DNA of 64,000 nt from Fistulifera solaris. Lineage: Eukaryota; Bacillariophyta; Bacillariophyceae; Naviculales; Stauroneidaceae. The notes beneath the pieces are model-generated. The model saw nothing but the letters and a program-made list of their open reading frames with translations, had not been told where the DNA came from and did no database searches. This document shows, one piece after another, positions 20,616 to 32,779 of this stretch. A program made the position numbers and the translations under genes. Within the stretch, counting starts at the first letter, position 1; every line of letters begins with the position of its first letter. Location of the stretch: assembly GCA_030295235.1 (NCBI GenBank), contig AP026167.1, positions 806,001 to 870,000 on the forward strand, written 5' to 3'.

Positions 20616-22241
20616 CTACTTCTCTGATTCGTTTTTTATACTGGGAGCTATCGACACCGCTCCATTGTCACGCAACAACTTGATCGTTTTATGATTACTA
20701 GGAAGCATCTGCAGTGTTAGAAAGAAAGAAAAGCAAGTGAGAACGACAAGGCAACGAAAGGTGCGGTGCATCGGTCAAATTGAATCTCGTATTCCTTACA
20801 TGTTCTGCCCACCACAGTGCTGTTCCTCCATTTCCATTGTTGGTTCGTGTGTTCAGATCAACTCCTTTTTGTATCAAATATTCTACCACTTGCGTCTGTC
20901 CTGCCCTTGCCGCTTCGTGAATCGCTTGCCAATGGTTGGCGTCACGTTGCTGCAAGATAGCTGGTCATTTTGTGCCAACTCTCGGATCGCATCCAGAGCT
21001 CCTCGAGCCGCCAAACGATTGATGTTATGCGTCTTTTGGTTGTCGTTCTTCTCATTCACATCGTTGTTGTTGTGTGATTTCTGTGGCTTTTCTTCTTTTA
21101 CAAAGACAAAGTCTTGTCTCCATCGGGTGGCCTCTAACGTTCCTTCTTGAATGTGAAGTGGTAAATCTTGCCTCTTAGTTCCAGAAGAGACTGCACTGGA
21201 ATCATCCCATTGCGATAACGCTTGTTCATATTTTTCGCGTAGTAACGTGGCCTCGTCGGCTCGAGAATGTTTTCTGTTCTTGATGGTGTGGATGTTTCTC
21301 TGGATTAGTTCTTGTTCTAAACTCATAGAATAAAAGAGGGGCTCAAAATGAACAAAGATATTGGCAAAATAGTTGCCTTGTAACGGATAGGGTCGTCCAT
21401 GAAGTATCGAATGTGATTCGTACAAAATCATATCACCAGGATGCATGGTGACATTGACCGGGATGCCATCATGCCCCGTGATTTCCAAAGGCCAATCTTC
21501 TTCGACGTCTTGTGCAACATTGATACTAGCAGAAAGAACAAGTGGTAATCTGATCGAAAACAGTCATGAGTCGTCATGAGGACAGATTCGACACAGAGCG
21601 CGAGGCATCTAACGAGACTCACCGATCCACGTGAGGCACTAGAATACTACCTCGTTCGTACACGCGAATTCCGTACATCAACGTTGGTGTTAACGCCGAT
21701 ACTCCACTCCATTTCGCTATCGCAGATTGCACTTCTTGCTGCAAAATGCAACATCCGCAGCCGTCATGCCCGCCTCGGAATCTTCAAACGATAATACTTT
21801 CGTAGGTGCTTCCCAATGATTGACATACATACTACCTCGATTCCATACTTCAGTGCGAAGTGCTGGACGTGATGATGATTGTTCTACAGACGACTCGGGA
21901 GACGAGTGAAGATCCCAAAAATCGTGTAGTAACAAAAAGGTCGCATCCGACAATCGTACTTTGGTATAACCCGTCGAAGTAAAATTGTTTTGCAGTGCCG
22001 GTTGCTCCGCATTCAACTCAAGACGTTCTTGTTCTCTGGCGTCACAGAGTGATTTACCGTACGTTTGATAACATCCTTGCAGAAATTGAATGTATCGGTT
22101 ATTTTGAAAAGGTTCCTCGAGCGGGTGTTGTTTGGGCCAGGAATCCTCTATTCTTGGATTGTTTGTGGATGCTGTTTCCGCTATGACTAAAGCAACAAGG
22201 AGACAGCGACAAAGGAGTGCATTACGAACGACTTGTAGCAT
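20616..22241 (-). CDS. 2-oxoglutarate/Fe(II) prolyl-4-hydroxylase-like protein with ankyrin repeats
   Basis: The start MLQVVRNALLCRCLLVALVIA is a signal peptide. The oxygenase core shows YGIRVYERGSILVPHVDR (HxD iron ligands), then ITGHDGIPVNVTMHPGDM and ESHSILHGRPYPL (distal His), and the C-terminal part has ankyrin repeats (LAARGALDAIRELAQND, then HWQAIHEAARAGQTQVVEYL). Exons inferred: 22241-21623, 21549-20800, 20708-20616; both introns are GT-AG. Likely role is hydroxylation in the secretory pathway. Two single-base frame breaks interrupt otherwise continuous family sequence, near 21743 (ADVA-F to LQQEVQSA) and near 20955 (NDQLS to LQQRDANHW); each behaves as one missing base. Either the gene is inactive or the assembly has errors. 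Confidence 0.8.
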
Positions 22242-22681
22242 GTTCAAAGCAAAGATGAGCAACTTGTCCGCTTGTGTTTTCGTCGTTACGATGCAACAAA
22301 AAAAAATAGAAAGGACAAAGCGACAGCGACCTCCTCGAACGAGGCGTTCGTTTGTGCGCATCTCTAACCTTATTGTATTTGAAAGGATCCGCAGCCCCCA
22401 GCCACATCTACTATCTACTATAGAAAAATAAGTTTAATATCAACTTTTCCAAGACTGCCTTTCAGTCATGAATAAGCTTACCCAGCATCAGTATCATGTA
22501 AATTGTTGACGACACTCAAAACAGTCAGATTTCAGTCCCGGCATATATCGTTATCACGGATCACGGCATTGCACGCAACAAATAATACCGTAGTAATAAT
22601 GATGCTACGCAATACATTATATCAATCAACAAAACCTTCCAGAAACAACAAAAAGACGTAAAAACGCATCAATCAAAATAG
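22242..22681. promoter_or_regulatory. Divergent promoter region of the oxygenase and fucosyltransferase genes
   Basis: A 440-bp spacer between two head-to-head genes, both for secretory-pathway enzymes. It holds one imperfect copy of the dispersed palindrome (22452-22470) and a second half site near 22521-22537. No core promoter element is certain. Confidence 0.45.
22452..22470. repeat. Dispersed palindrome, copy 1 (imperfect)
   Basis: AGACTGCCTTTCAGTCATG: ACTG-N5-CAGT core of the dispersed palindrome, with only the right arm extended to CATG. Confidence 0.55.
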
Positions 22682-24701
22682 ATGTACACCAATACTATGG
22701 TGACGCGACCGTTTGCGGGGCAGATATCACCGCGACGACGAGAGCCTCCTCGAATACGATGTTGTTTGCCTCTATGGAGAGGTGTTGTCATCGTTCCGTT
22801 CCTTTTAATCATCCATTTTCTTTACGTATTGACGAAAATAGACATTTCGACGTTGCAGGAGTCATCCGGAATGGCAGAGCATTATCATTTGAAACATTTA
22901 CGAGATAGTTTTCAGTCTCCCCAGCAACAACAACAATCATCGGTCACGAAAGCATCTCCTACGATTCCGAATATAGATGATTATTTGACGAAACTAAAAA
23001 CTCTCGAAAAGACTCTCAATGCCAAATCATGTCAAAGACGAAACGACAAGAAAGATGATTTCGCTCTTAACGAAAATTTTTGTTCCGGTTCCTCAGCAAC
23101 CAACTTTGTCTATCATAATTCACTGCCATTTGAACGTATTCTTTGTGGTCAGATCATACCACCCAATTCACATATCACAACTAACCAAATATGCAATTCA
23201 CCAGCCCGACTATTCGAGGAAATACCGCAAATTACCGGAAATATGAAACCCGTGCACTTATTCTTTCGTGTATCCTCCCAAAATCGCGCCAAACCCTTTC
23301 CGTGTGATATTCCTTGTCACAGTGTCGAAGGAGGTGGTGTCGTTCAAACACGCTATGTCACACCCATTGACAACAGCGAGGCCTGGAAAATCACCTTTTC
23401 AATGGAAGGACCCATGTATTATCGTCAGCTCGCCATTCAAGATGGGGAATACAAAAGCATCATTACTATTCGACAACATCTTACGAGTCGGAAGTCCCCT
23501 TGCCGTACTTTTCCTGGGCCGAGTACGACATTCATTCTCCGTCGCCTGTCGACTTTGATACCGCAATCAAGGGCGCATCGTTCATGGCGAAAAATTGTGC
23601 TTCGCGGAACAAACGAGAAGCCTTGGTTCAAGAACTCTCCCAACATTTTCGAGTCGACGCATTGAGTTTGTGTTTGCACAATGCTGAACCTCCACCGGGA
23701 GCCAATTTGAGAGACAAAGTTCAAACGATGCGCTTCTATTTGTTTCATTTGGCATTTGAAAATCAGTGTTATCCGGATTATATCACGGAGAAGCTCTGGG
23801 GACCCATGCAAAGTGGCACGATTCCAGTGTACTTCGGGAGTCCGAATGCCAAAGACCATGCACCTAACAATTCACTCATAATGGTCGATGACTTTCCCGA
23901 TGTTGCTACATTGGGGAAGTATTTAAACGAAGTGGCAAAAAATCGTACGTTGTTTGAGTTCCATCAACAGTGGAGAAAAGAACCACTTCCTCCCCATTTT
24001 CACTCCCGCTATGACTTTACCGAAATTCATAGTACTTGTCGAACCTGTCGGTGGGCGTATTCTAAATTTTATGGTTTAGGTTGGAATCATAAGAATCAGA
24101 GTTTGCGCGAATTGGAAATACCACGCTTTCCATGTGTCAATGGTGATGGGCAACTTGTCCAGCCATTTACAGAGCAGTGGCTCACTCCCGCGTATGCGCC
24201 GCCATCTTGACCTACAATGGGCCATCACAACGGACATGTTATGAACACGAAAGCGAGGCTCTCGCCAACAATAAACTGGTAATTGACGGTGCCTTGCGCC
24301 GCACCGTTTGGCAACAAGATGGAGTCATCGACATGCTGATCGACTTGTTAAATCCAGGTACAGCCTTCCATCCGCACGTTCTTCAAATAACGGCACCCTT
24401 CATGACAGGGGATGAAACGAATGCAATGAAAGAGATAGAACAGGGGCACACTCGAATACAAAACGACAAGGCGCGATTTACTGTCTTAACTTGGCCCAAA
24501 AGAAACGTCGAGCTAAAACAGAATGGCGATGGTGGAGTAGTAGAGATTATCATCGATAAAACTTTCCACCTTCCTCTGAAGCTGCGTATAATCGTTGAAG
24601 ATGTAGAAACGCTGCGGAAAGGAGCCGACCAAGACGAAAACTTTTTCGGAGGGCTAATGAAAAGAGACTTTTTCAATCCAGTGGAAGTCTTATTTTCTTA
24701 A
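22682..24701 (+). CDS. GT10 family fucosyltransferase (Golgi type II membrane protein)
   Basis: A short cytosolic basic N-terminus is followed by one membrane anchor (VVIVPFLLIIHFLYVL) and a Gln-rich stem. The catalytic part has the GT10 alpha-1,3-fucosyltransferase signature: FYLFHLAFENQCYPDYITEK and GTIPVYFGSPN, preceded by PLPYFSWAEYDI and IKGASFMAKNC. Expected product is a Golgi enzyme moving fucose from GDP-fucose to N-glycans. Two frame breaks occur. One lies in an A4 run at 23453-23456, where YK resumes as KHHYYSTTSYESEVPLP. The other is near 24171-24176, after which AHSRVCAAILTYNG continues the C-terminal extension. Each behaves as one missing base. The final ~170 residues are a less conserved extension seen as one frame to the stop. 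Confidence 0.85.
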
Positions 24702-24795
24702 CAAAAAGTGTACATCAATACTAGACTGCATAGGCCTTTACTTTATTCGCACTTCTTTTAGCCCGGACAAGTCCTTAACAGCTAGAGTGCTTCAA

Positions 24796-27521
24796 CTATC
24801 TCGTCGCAAGAGCGGCCTCAACGCCCTGAAGCTGACTCGAAGCCCAATTCATTCCTCTACTCAGGCTTCTTTCCGTGAGTCTCGCAGCTAATAAGAGACC
24901 AAATTCGCGGAGTTGGGGTGCGTATTCGCGAACTACAGGGATAAGCTTTCGAAGTCGTGCCGATGTAGCCGCTCCTTCGAAATCGCCCAACAGAAATTCA
25001 ATAAGTTTGCCGATTTGTTGTACCATCTAAGTAAAGAAAGAGGATCGAGGTAGTTTTTGAGGCGACTGTTTCAATCGCGGAGAACATTTGGCCGAACGCA
25101 GTAACTTACTCGTTTGTCGTTTTCACTTAGCTCGGGGTTGATAGCGCGGATAAATGAAGGAACAGGGATTGGAAGCCGGTTAAAACCTAGTGTGCGCCCC
25201 AGTTCTTGGAGTGCATTTCGACCTGATGCATCCACAACAGTCACAATCTCTTCTAGCATGAACTCTCTCAATACATCACCCTCATTACCAAAGAAAAAGG
25301 ACAATGCCCCACGAACGGTTTCTTGGTCATTCATAGTGCTTGAAACAGTCTCGCTGGAGGCCGTCGCCAAAGATCCATTTTGCGACCCCGTTACTGGGCT
25401 CGCTGCTGTGCCGCTCACACGGAAACGCCCACCATCTACATCAGTGTCTCGTTCGGAAATATCAACCTGCTGCGAACCAACGAAATCTCCAGCGGATCCT
25501 ACCACTTTCATCCCCCTAACTCCGTTCACTTTAAAGGCACTACCGTCCCCATCATCACGCACAGCTGTGAATTTTTCCAATGCTTGCAACAAATCAATAA
25601 GGTTTTCAGCATCGAAATTTCCATCCCGCCCGTATATCATATAGCGCAGCGTGGCTCGAAGGCGCGGGGAAGGGTCCGTCATCAGTCGCCGTGCAATGTA
25701 AGGATACGCTTCATCTATGATCGCAAAGTTGGGGTTGCCAACAAGTGCACTTAAGAAATGATTTGTTAGTAACAGGGTTTACGTTGTTCATAGACAATTG
25801 GCTCGGTCAACCTGTACTAATTCACTTACATTCCTTCCAAGACAGATATAGCCCGAATCACCAGCGCAAAGTAAGGCGGAATGCGGAAAGGGTATTCGAA
25901 AGTGATCTCTGCCAGATCAGCGGCTAAGTCTTGAAAGTTGATGCTCTTGGCGCCTCCACCAGCCAAAGCAACATCAAAGACCTTAGTCAGTGCGGGAACG
26001 ATAGGTCTGGTATCTGTTCCTTTGGGAATAAAGTCCAGATTAATGAAATCTTGGCCAATCTCTGAATAATCTCGGTTAATCAAGTGCACAATCGCTTCTA
26101 TCATTCCGTATTTCTGATCTTCTGTGACCTCCGTCATTAGACCGAAATCCAGTATTGCGAGACGACCGTCATTAGTGCGCATCATGTTCCCCTATTGTTC
26201 GGGAACCCTCCCAGTTAGTGCAAGCTATCATCGATGGGAACGTAAATTGGAAAGCATCAAACAATGGATCAACTTACCGGATGAGGGCTTTTCAAAAGAA
26301 TTATGATGGAGCACGTGAGAGACGGATCGCTAAACGACACCATAACACGTCAAACAATACTCACTCTGCGTGAAAGAAACCAGAATCCAACAACTGTGTC
26401 AAATAGGTAATGACTCCCAAATTCACCAAAGCACCGACGTCATCCGCTTTACTCTGCGATAACTTTTCTCCTTCGATCCATTCTGCCACGTGCACACGAC
26501 GGGATGTGTATTTAGGATAGTTCTTCGGAATGACAACCATGGGCAGAACCGCCATTTCTCTCGCAATTCGTTCTCCATTCTGACACTCCAAATTGTAATC
26601 GAGTTCTTGATAAAAGCGGTACGCAAATTCATCCAACAAGGCGACCGCATCCAACCGATCCGATAAATTCAAACGACGAGCGATCATTCCGAGTTCACGT
26701 GCGAGATACAAATCCAAAGATACCGTTTCCAAGACGGCCGGTCGTTGCACTTTGACAGCTACGGTTTCTCCTGTCTCACGCAACGTAGCCTTGTACACTT
26801 GTCCCAAGGACGCAGCAGCCACGGGTTCGGGAGTAATTTTGGAAAAGATTTCTTCGACCGGTCGACCCAACTCACGCTCAATGGTGGCGAAGGCAATTTT
26901 GGAATCAAACGACGGCACTTTGTCACAAAGTTTTTGCAATTCCACCATACTGCGTGGACTCAAAATATCGGGACGGATACTGAGTGCCTGACCGATTTTG
27001 ATGAAGAAAGGACCGAGCGATGTAATTAATTCTCGTAATTCGGCGGCTCTTTGTACTTCCAAATTAGCATTCGTTTTGCCGCGTTGCAACAGCTGATCAC
27101 CCAGTACATTAACCAGAAAGCCCGCACTCACTGTAATCAATTGCAGTACGCGTGTCACTACCGCCGTAGGTCGGGACGAGAAGAATACTTTGAGTGCTTG
27201 TGGATCGTAATCGAAGGGCAGCGAATCATCGTCACGAGGAGCAATGTCGACGAGTCGCATCTCGAGACCTGCAACGGCCGTGTCGTCATCATTCAAATTT
27301 TGTCCCCTTAGGGCTTGCATCATAAGATTGGCGTCTTCGTTTTTAGCTAATTCTCTACGCATCTCTTGCATGAGTGAACTCGTATCTCGTACTGTCGAAT
27401 ATAAACGACTTTGACGCATGCTCGTTACAGGTGCCGATGATACACGAGGTTGCATGCCTTGAAAGCCTTCGGCATCGGAAAGAATGTACCCTACGAATAG
27501 GGCTGTTATTGTTATCCTCAT
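24796..27521 (-). CDS. Plastid-type ABC1/UbiB (ADCK) atypical kinase with a 10-nt micro-exon
   Basis: The leader MRITITALFVGYILSDAEGFQ fits a diatom plastid presequence. ABC1 motifs are clear: FFIKIGQALSIRPDILSP (KxGQ), AAASLGQVYKA, VAVKVQRPAV (ATP-site Lys), ELDYNLECQNGER, GNMM and LAILDFGLM (metal-binding DFG). Inferred exons: 27521-26365, 26287-26278, 26191-25830, 25749-25110, 25026-24796. All introns are GT-AG and 77-86 bp long. The second exon is only 10 nt; splicing it in restores DPHPGN, the invariant UbiB catalytic-loop motif, in frame. Family members regulate quinone or isoprenoid-lipid metabolism at plastoglobules. Unlike neighbours, no frame break is needed. The start is the first ATG of the hydrophobic leader. 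Confidence 0.9.
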
Positions 27522-27872
27522 TATTTTCCAGCAAGATACTAGCAGCGATAGAATTAACAACGTGAGATGAACCGAGCGATGATATACTAGCAATGTCGAT
27601 CGGCCTTGCTGTATGTTTGAGTCGCATTTCAATGCCAGGTACTGTTACAAAGTAAGGAAGAACAAAAACAAAAAGACGACAAAACAAAAAAAAAGAGACC
27701 ACGTGGATCAATACGTTGGCGTAGTACGCGTACGCTCGGTCACACTGACTCACTCATTTCGGCTCACGACTCGACCTCCTCATGACTCTTCCCTTGTATG
27801 ACTGAAAGAAATTACTCCGTACTCCGTATACACTTTGATATTTAGTACTCCGAGTAATAATTATTCATGATT

Positions 27873-27893
27873 CATGACTGAACGTCAGTCGTA
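27873..27893. repeat. Dispersed palindrome, copy 2
   Basis: CATGACTGAACGTCAGTCGTA: inverted arms CATGACTG and CAGTCGT(A) around a short loop. Confidence 0.65.
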
Positions 27894-28087
27894 AAAAAAG
27901 CTGGCCTACACTTGGGTCCATAGTAAAGACTGATGAAAGCGACTAATTTTCAGTAAACAATCAAGGCGTGTATTGCAAGTGCTGTTATAAAGAATGAATG
28001 CATTGCGCACAAGACACTTCTAGCTTGCAAAGTTAGTAACACGCATGGAGGTTAAAGAGCAGTCTGGCTACCGCAAAGAATCTAATT

Positions 28088-28107
28088 CGTGACTGGTTTC
28101 AGTCGTG
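28088..28107. repeat. Dispersed palindrome, copy 3
   Basis: CGTGACTGGTTTCAGTCGTG: inverted arms TGACTG and CAGTC(G) around a 4-5 base loop. Confidence 0.65.
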
Positions 28108-28289
28108 GAAAAGGTCGCATTTTCGTTATCATTATTATTCGCAATGAACCTGCATTTCATTTTTTTATTATTTCCGCCTGTATTCTCTACGAGGTTTCCT
28201 TTTTATTTAGAAGTTTTATATTCATTATTTCATCATTCATGCTGCTTTGAATAGCCGCCGTATTGCATTGTTTAGGAGCTCGGCGGATC

Positions 28290-29119
28290 ATGTCACAAAG
28301 AAAAGCAGCACCCATGAAAACCGATGACACATTGTGCTCGTTCTGTCAAAGAGCACCAGCAGTAATTAGCGTGCAGCGACCTCTCCCGCACCGAATCAAC
28401 AAGAAATACTCGCAATCACTCTGTTTGTTGCACTACTATTCGACGAGTGCCGTGCGTGAAACGAAAGCAGTCTCTATCATCGATGCGTCACTATTGCAAG
28501 AGCAATTGCCGCAAACGCAAGAGCTCTTTGCCGAAGCATTCGTGCAATTGCAACAAACGATACAAGAAGAAGTCGCCAAATCATTCGATGATAATTCGGA
28601 AAATGATCCTTTGGCGGTTGTTCAGAACTGGCATCGTCGTCGTCCGAAAGTCCTACCTCCTAAAGCCAAAACATCCAAAAATCATATCAACATGGCGACG
28701 GAAGGAGGTTTCTTACGACACACACCACTGCCGGAGCGGCTACTGCTGAAACGACAGCAACAGGTTATGAAACAACAAGAACTTGTGAAGCGCATGCAAC
28801 GAGCTTCTACCGATTTGACGCAAAAACGGAAACCCAGTCGTACCATTATATGGAATCAGCTGTCGGTATCTTCACAAGACATGCGAACAAGAAACAAAAG
28901 AAGAATGCACCCACGGAGACAGCCGCACTTCTAACAGTAGAAGACAATCCGACATGTTCTTCTTGTCGGAGCCAGAATGTGCATCAAATTGGCAACTTTA
29001 CCAGTCGGAATGGGGACATGGCCAAGGGAGAAACATGGGGGAGTAAAGATCGCGGGGATGAGGTGCTAGGGCGTTATCAATGTCAAACGTGTGGGAAAGT
29101 ATGGAATGAATTGGAATGA
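28290..29119 (+). CDS. Zinc-ribbon protein with TFIIS-like C-terminus
   Basis: The N-terminus carries a small Cys/His cluster (LCSFCQRAP ... LCLLHYY). The middle is a charged coil rich in Gln and Arg. The end has a TFIIS-type zinc ribbon: CSSCRSQNVHQIGN, then GDEVLGRYQCQTCGKVW. Such ribbons bind nucleic acid or RNA polymerase, but this protein lacks the TFIIS II/III domains as far as I can see, so a transcription-elongation role is only a suggestion. One frame break near 28855 (RTIIWN resumes as SAVGIFTRH) is best explained by one missing base. The start is the ATG at 28290; an upstream TTG frame is not credible. Confidence 0.65.
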
Positions 29120-29152
29120 GCAAAATTTCTTCCTTTAAAATTTTTGAGTGTG

Positions 29153-31192
29153 TTATGCGTCAATTTCTCGGCAACATACGAGCTCGAAAATGAGATCATC
29201 GATTTGCTGTAGATTGAATGGTTTGGAAAGAAAGTGAGAGCATGAGAGGTCCTCCATCTCATCTTTGTAAATATCCAAAGATTTGTGTGCGGTCAAAAAT
29301 GCAAATTGCGGGGCGCTCCGACTACGACTATGCGCTTGCATGGACATAATCTGTTTCATGGCAGCAATGCCATTCACTTCCGGCATTTCGACGTCCATTA
29401 AAAATCATGTCGTACGATTGGGAAGTGGCTCTTTGGACTGCCTCTCTACCATTGCGAGCAACATCGACGTGATTGATGTCCAAGTGCTGTAACATACTGC
29501 ATAGGACTTTTTGGTTGATCGTACTGTCGTCGGCAATTAACATACGGAGATTGGGGTATAATTCTCTTTTGGGACGTGGGCCAGATATTCTTCGCTTGAT
29601 GGATGCCTTTGTGGGCTTTATAACCGAATCGGGTGTATTATTAGCGGACTGATCGAGAGGCAGTGTCACCGTGAATTCGGTCCATTCTCCATAGATACTG
29701 TCGGCCGTCAATGTTCCGCCCAGACACGTTGTCAGCATCTTTGTCAGCGTCAGTCCCAAGCCAGTACCGCCTTCGACATTGTGTTCCGCGCACTTGACTT
29801 GGGAAAACGGTTCAAAGATTGAATACAAGTTTTCTTGTCGAATGCCTGCACCGTAGTCTTTGACAACAAAGTGTAACAAGTCATCCGTCCCCGAAACGCG
29901 AATATCGATAGTACCTTTATCCTTGCTAAATTTGACGGCATTTCCCAGCAAGTTAAACAATATTTGCTGCAAGCGATGGCCATCCGTGTACACTGTTAAA
30001 TCGGGATCGTTGGCCTGACCAATATAAGCTACCTCAATGCGAAGCTGTCTCGCTCGGCCTTGAATTCTCATATTGTGAACAACGAGTTGCAGAATGTCGC
30101 GTAATCGAATCGGATGAATCACAAACATGTCCTTATTCATGCGTTTACCACCTTCATTTATCAGCGTCTGAAGTTTTGCACAGTCTAGGACGTTGTTGAC
30201 GAGACTCAACAAGTATTCGCCGCTCTGTCTCATCAGCTGAAGCGACCCTTTTGTTGTTCATTAAGATTGCCATCGTTTTGGATGAGCTCGGCCATTGAAA
30301 TGATACCGTTTAGAGGAGTCCGCAATTCATGGCTGATCATCGCCATTTCCTTCATTGTCCCTCCGAACTTTACTTTTGAGGCCTCCGCCTTGGGCCTTTG
30401 AATCAATTCGCGAACAACTTGTTCATTCATGAGGGTTCGAATGGTCATGGTCAGTGCTCGTATTGATTTTTGAAACATGTCGATTTGTTCGTCAGAGAAC
30501 CCCATCGGATTTTTCGTCGACCAAGCCGCTCCACCCAGGACTTCACTCTTGTAACTGATGGGCAAAGCGTAATAATCGGTGTAGCCTCCCTCTGAAAACC
30601 ATTGACAGTCGGATGGAACGTGCGAATCGGCCGCTTGTATTCGAACAGAATCAGCTCGTTTTTCTTGCAATACATTGAAAGGTGCATCACTTCCGTATTG
30701 AGAATGCCGTCGCGACATATTTCGAAGAACCTTTCGCTCTATCCGAGAATCCGAAGCTTCCCACTTGAAGCTGTAAGCAGAGTCCTCTACAGGCACGAGG
30801 TATCCTACATAAAAGCGATCGATAGGCATTTCGAATTTGCTACGAATGATTTCCATGTATGATCCGATGAAGGCTTCTGGCGTTTCAAAATCACCCCCTT
30901 GGTCTATTATCCAGTCTTTCATCTCTTGCAACAGTGTATCAAAGATGAGTTCCTTTGCGCTTGTTTGGAACTCCGCTAACTCCTCGACAACGAATTCCGA
31001 GCAGCTGATGGAATTTTCGGTTCGGAAAGTCGAACATAGACTGGGAATGGAGTAATTCCGGGACATGAGCCGACAGTGTGTTGCAATAGGCGTCTTCTGA
31101 CGAATAGAATTCAGCTGATCTTCGATACATTCAAAGCTCTCATTCATGCAACGAGTCATTGCTTTCGTGCTGTGCACTTGTTCGCTTCTCAT
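29153..31192 (-). CDS. Hybrid sensor histidine kinase with receiver domain
   Basis: About 680 residues. An N-terminal sensory region of GAF-like character (residues ~120-250, no certain Pfam call) precedes HisKA with MISHELRTPLNGIISMAELI (phospho-acceptor His). The ATPase shows LFNLLGNAVKFSKDKG (N box), DYGAGI (G1) and GGTGLGLTLTKM (G2). A receiver follows with LIADDSTINQKVL and MDVEMPEVNG (phospho-acceptor Asp), then FLTAH and FLSKPFN (Lys). Two frame breaks: near 30244 (EQQKG resumes as SLQLMRQSGEYLL, one missing base) and near 29400 (YDMIF resumes as MDVEMPE, one extra base in an A/T run). All catalytic residues are present across frames. No membrane segment was found, so it is probably cytosolic. 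Confidence 0.85.
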
Positions 31193-32779
31193 AGCTGCGT
31201 TTCCTTCAGTAAGTCAAAATCAAAGTAGCTGCTTGCGCCTTTGGTTCATGGCAATAGAATGTATTGCTGTTGGCGGACCTGATTCTGTTGCGTATTGATT
31301 ACTTATTAAGTTAATGCGAATGATTAGAGTGATCAAGGACGGAGGATCGAGACCGTGAAAGGTGTGGTGACGATGAGGGCGTTTGTTATTGTTCCTTCTA
31401 TTTTTGTGAGAGTACCTGGTACAGGGTACAGTTAAATCATCTAAGGCTTTAGTTGCGTTTGGTGTGCTTTGCCACTTGCCATACAAAGTATTGTGTGCTC
31501 GGAGAGCGGAAAGCGGAGTAATTTTTGCTCTTCAAAGTACACTCATTATCGACACGTCTCTCGAGTCACAGATAAAATCTTTATTTGCGCCAAACGACCT
31601 ACGAACTACGAACTAAGTGTTTTTTTTCACAGAGTATTTTTTTTTTTTTTATTCCTAATTTTTTAATCGTCAGAATCTAATCTTGACATTCGACTGAATT
31701 TTCCACTTTTCATTCACATATATTTCAGTCTGACACTTCAATGAGTAAGCTTTGGTCTAACTCCCTAGCCTTAGTGCGCTAGTAGAGGGCCAGTCCCGAG
31801 CCCGTTTCCCAATGAGGGGGATTCCGTTTTGGCATTCCTTCTCTTGGATTTCGCAGAAGCATACTAACTGACCTGACCAGGGAAAGACTCATGCGCGCCC
31901 GGATGATTTCACGTTCAATTATGTTTATTCCTAATTTCCTAAAGTCAGAATGCAAATATGACATGAGTCAGAATGAACCCCAAATCTCTCTACTCTCTGT
32001 CCCTTTGTATTGGAAAATTACCTGTACAACGTTTTACCAGGTACGCCTCGCGCTTCGCGCCCATCAACCATCAACAGAAGGCGAACGACAACCACAATGG
32101 TTGTCCTCGCCATTTAAAGAAGCATTTTTGTCGAGAGTCGAGAGACAGGAAACAGGAAACGAATGAGTCATCGTGGATTTCAATTCTACAGTCTACAGTC
32201 TGCACTCTCTAGTAAGACGCCGCAAGAGGATTTCGGAGAAAGTCTTATTATGCATGACTACGTGTAAGTACTAGCACTCGGTATTTTGCATTCTCCAAGG
32301 TTATCCGCTTGTTCTAATCCTAGTTGTTGGCTGTACAACAAACCTATTGACCCTAGCCCGTATATAGTTCGACAAATATCGATATTTCGATTTTTACGAA
32401 TATCAATATCGTATTATACGATATAATAACCGATATTAATATCGGCGACCGTCTGTCTTCGCCCGCAAAATACAGCCATTTTAGCGGAAAATGCCACAAG
32501 TCCGTCTGTCAGGCGTACGAATATCGACAAATATCGATATTGGGAAAAATGGCTGTGATATAATACGTAGTACGTTATTATAACGTGAATATCGGTATTC
32601 GTTATTTGTTACGTAGTATTTTAGAGCGTGTCGAACAATAAGTTTCAATGATGAAAAATGAAAAATCAAATAAGATGTAAGCCCGTATGCTTATTATTTT
32701 ACTTGAGTACTAGAGACCAAATTCTATACATTAGGTCTAGCGGCATGTAAAGCGCGAGATGCTGTAAAGGATGGTGCGT
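31193..32779. other. Gene-free 1.6 kb with poly-T and palindrome-rich segment
   Basis: No supported gene. It includes a T-rich stretch (31619-31668), spaced half sites of the dispersed palindrome around 31691-31732, and an AT-rich block of nested palindromes (32370-32600, annotated separately). Confidence 0.5.
32370..32600. repeat. AT-rich cluster of nested palindromes
   Basis: Contains CCGATATTAATATCGG, TCGTATTATACGA, repeated ATATCGATAT and ACGTTATTATAACGT. An 11-bp inverted pair ACAGCCATTTT (32472-32482) and AAAATGGCTGT (32547-32557) sits inside it. It could be a short non-autonomous element or a cruciform-forming spacer. Confidence 0.55.

Larger units (their letters stand above)
27522..28289. 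promoter_or_regulatory. Divergent promoter region with two dispersed palindromes
   Basis: A 768-bp spacer between head-to-head genes. It contains palindrome copies at 27873-27893 and 28088-28107 and a cluster of TACTCCG/CGGAGTA half sites around 27815-27860. No ORF with support. Confidence 0.45.

Noticed and set aside
20304-20627. Plus-strand 107-codon frame
   Set aside because: Overlaps the last exon of the oxygenase gene on the other strand and has no motif.
20616-22241. Introns as explanation for the two frame breaks in the oxygenase gene
   Set aside because: Although TTGCAG acceptor-like strings occur at both sites, removing upstream DNA would delete conserved residues, and continuity across each break is explained by one missing base.
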